Source: Oscillospiraceae bacterium (GTDB lineage: Bacteria > Bacillota > Clostridia > Oscillospirales > Oscillospiraceae). From it: a stretch of 5,624 nt of DNA. Below are positions 4,393-5,624 of the stretch, one piece after another (the first letter of the stretch is position 1; each line of letters starts with the position of its first letter). The notes beneath the pieces were generated by a model. It was not told the origin of the DNA. It searched no databases and worked only from the letters and a program-made list of their open reading frames with translations. The position numbers and the translations under genes were made by a program. Location of the stretch: positions 1-5,624 of the forward strand of contig JAEDJB010000116.1 in the NCBI GenBank assembly GCA_016296565.1, read 5' to 3'.

Positions 4393-5624
4393 TTACTTAT
4401 TATTCAGGCTGTTCCACTCGCGGATCACGCGGGGAGTCATCATGTGGTGGAAGGGGCAGATGGACTTGGGGTTCTGATAGGCGGCGCCCACGAAGGCGGC
4501 GATGTAGTTGCGCAGGTCGGAGAGCTTGACGATCTCGTCCACCAGGCCCTGCTCGGCGCAGGCCATGGGGTTGGACTTGGCGGCGTAATCCTGGATCAGG
4601 GCGTTCATCTTGTCGATGGTGGGCTGGAGATCCTTGCCTTCCTTCTTGTCCTTCACCAGGCGGCGGGAGTACATGGCGGTAGCGGCGGTCTCACCGTGCA
4701 TGACGTAGATCTCGGTGGCGGCGGTGCCCAGAGAGAACACGTTGCGGTTGGTGCCCTGAGGGCCGCCCATGACATAGTGGGCGGCAGCGGTGCCCTTACG
4801 CATGGTGACCTCCATCTGAGGCACGTCGGCGTTCTGGATGGAGTAGATCAGGGACTGGCCCAGGCCCAGCAGCTCGGCTTCCTCGGCGGGGTCGCCCACG
4901 TCGATGCCGGTGGTATCCTGGAGCCACACGATGGGCAGGCGGTCACGGGCGCAGAGGGTGACGAACTCGTTCATCTTGATGAGGCCCTGGCGGTACAGCT
5001 TGCCGCCCACGCCGATGGGGCCGCCGGAGGAGGGATACTCGGGATAGTTGGGGATCAGGCCCTGATGGTTGGTGACCACGCCGGTCAGCAGGCCGTTGAC
5101 CTTGGCCAGGCCGCAGACGATCTCGGGGCCGTAGCCCTTCTTGAACTCCATGAACTCGCTGTTGTCGAAGAGGCAGCCCAGAACGTTGCGGACCTCATAG
5201 AACTGCTTCTGGTTGGCGTTGAGGTTGGTGTAAAGATCCTCGGCCTCATAGAGGGGCTCCGCGGGATCGGCCACGCGGTAGAAGTTCTCGTTGTAGGCGG
5301 GCATGGCGTCCATGTACTTCTTCAGAGCGGCAATAACGCCCTCTTCGCCGGAGTAGACCTCGCGGAAGAAGCCGGTCTTATCGAAGTGGACGTGGACAGC
5401 GCCGGGGGGGTCCACCTTGCCGGCGTTGACGGTGTTCTTGATGATCTCCTCAGCGGCCTCCTGGTCGATGTAGCCCTTGGGCTTCATGCCGCCCACGATG
5501 CCGGCGCCGCCCACGGCCATGTTGGCCTTCTCATGGGCGATGAGGATGGTGGGGCTGATGGAGTGGTAACCGCCGCCGGCGGGGTTGGTGCCGTAGATAC
5601 CAACCAGCACGGGGATGCCCATCT
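4393..5624 (-). CDS. gcdA: Glutaconyl-CoA decarboxylase alpha subunit (carboxyltransferase), C-terminal part; 5' end beyond window
   Basis: About 410 C-terminal codons are present. The full-length Acidaminococcus enzyme has 587 residues, so roughly 180 are off the right edge. The ATG at 5622 is not taken as the start because the visible protein opens inside a conserved block, GIPVLVGIYGTNPAGGGYHS. The protein is a biotin-dependent acyl-CoA carboxyltransferase of the crotonase-like fold. It moves the carboxyl group of glutaconyl-CoA to biotin on GcdC and leaves crotonyl-CoA. Numbering from the Met at 5622, conserved parts include MAVGGAGIVGGM (35-46), VTNHQGLIPNYPEYPSSGGP (183-202), GGKLYRQGLIKMNEF (206-220), WLQDTTGIDVGDPAEEAELL (233-252), AAHYVMGGPQG (280-290) and the tail SICPFHHMMTPR (387-398). 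These match GcdA better than MmdA or propionyl-CoA carboxylase beta, which are shorter and lack the GcdA-type tail. It is the first visible gene of the operon. Confidence 0.94.
   Translation of the reverse strand, partial: MGIPVLVGIYGTNPAGGGYHSISPTILIAHEKANMAVGGAGIVGGMKPKGYIDQEAAEEIIKNTVNAGKVDPPGAVHVHFDKTGFFREVYSGEEGVIAALKKYMDAMPAYNENFYRVADPAEPLYEAEDLYTNLNANQKQFYEVRNVLGCLFDNSEFMEFKKGYGPEIVCGLAKVNGLLTGVVTNHQGLIPNYPEYPSSGGPIGVGGKLYRQGLIKMNEFVTLCARDRLPIVWLQDTTGIDVGDPAEEAELLGLGQSLIYSIQNADVPQMEVTMRKGTAAAHYVMGGPQGTNRNVFSLGTAATEIYVMHGETAATAMYSRRLVKDKKEGKDLQPTIDKMNALIQDYAAKSNPMACAEQGLVDEIVKLSDLRNYIAAFVGAAYQNPKSICPFHHMMTPRVIREWNSLNNK

Overview
The window joins two unlike pieces of DNA from a spore-forming, GC-rich Firmicute, most likely an Oscillospiraceae-type gut anaerobe (Flavonifractor, Oscillibacter or Intestinimonas relatives). 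That placement is an inference. It rests on a glutaconyl-CoA decarboxylase operon, a clostridial-type small acid-soluble spore protein (SASP) remnant, strong G/C preference at third codon positions in the chromosomal genes, and a Tn4451/Tn5397-type serine-recombinase element. No rRNA or other taxonomic marker is present.

Positions 1 to about 2189 are the right-hand end of an integrated mobile element with visibly lower GC. It holds a small TnpW-family gene (128-328), a large serine recombinase on the same strand starting with GTG (365-2035), and about 150 bases of repeat-rich non-coding DNA that probably form the element end and recombinase binding sites. The rest of the element, including any cargo, lies left of the window.

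From about 2188 the sequence becomes GC-rich host DNA. It starts in the middle of an alpha/beta-type SASP gene, of which only the C-terminal 38 codons and the stop (2188-2304) remain. The element therefore appears to have integrated inside a spore DNA-protecting protein gene. The missing 5' half should lie beyond the element's other end.

A strong bidirectional terminator (2318-2353) separates the SASP remnant from a converging minus-strand operon that fills the rest of the window. In transcription order the operon is gcdA (carboxyltransferase, 5' end cut by the window edge), gcdD (small membrane anchor), gcdC (biotin carrier) and gcdB (Na+-translocating decarboxylase). Together these make the biotin-dependent membrane complex that decarboxylates glutaconyl-CoA to crotonyl-CoA and uses the energy to export Na+. 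This is a key step of glutamate/glutarate fermentation to butyrate. A perfect 12-bp hairpin lies between gcdA and gcdD.

I see no wholly new system. The most notable points are the recombinase element splitting a sporulation gene, and the repeat-dense recombination end beside the break.
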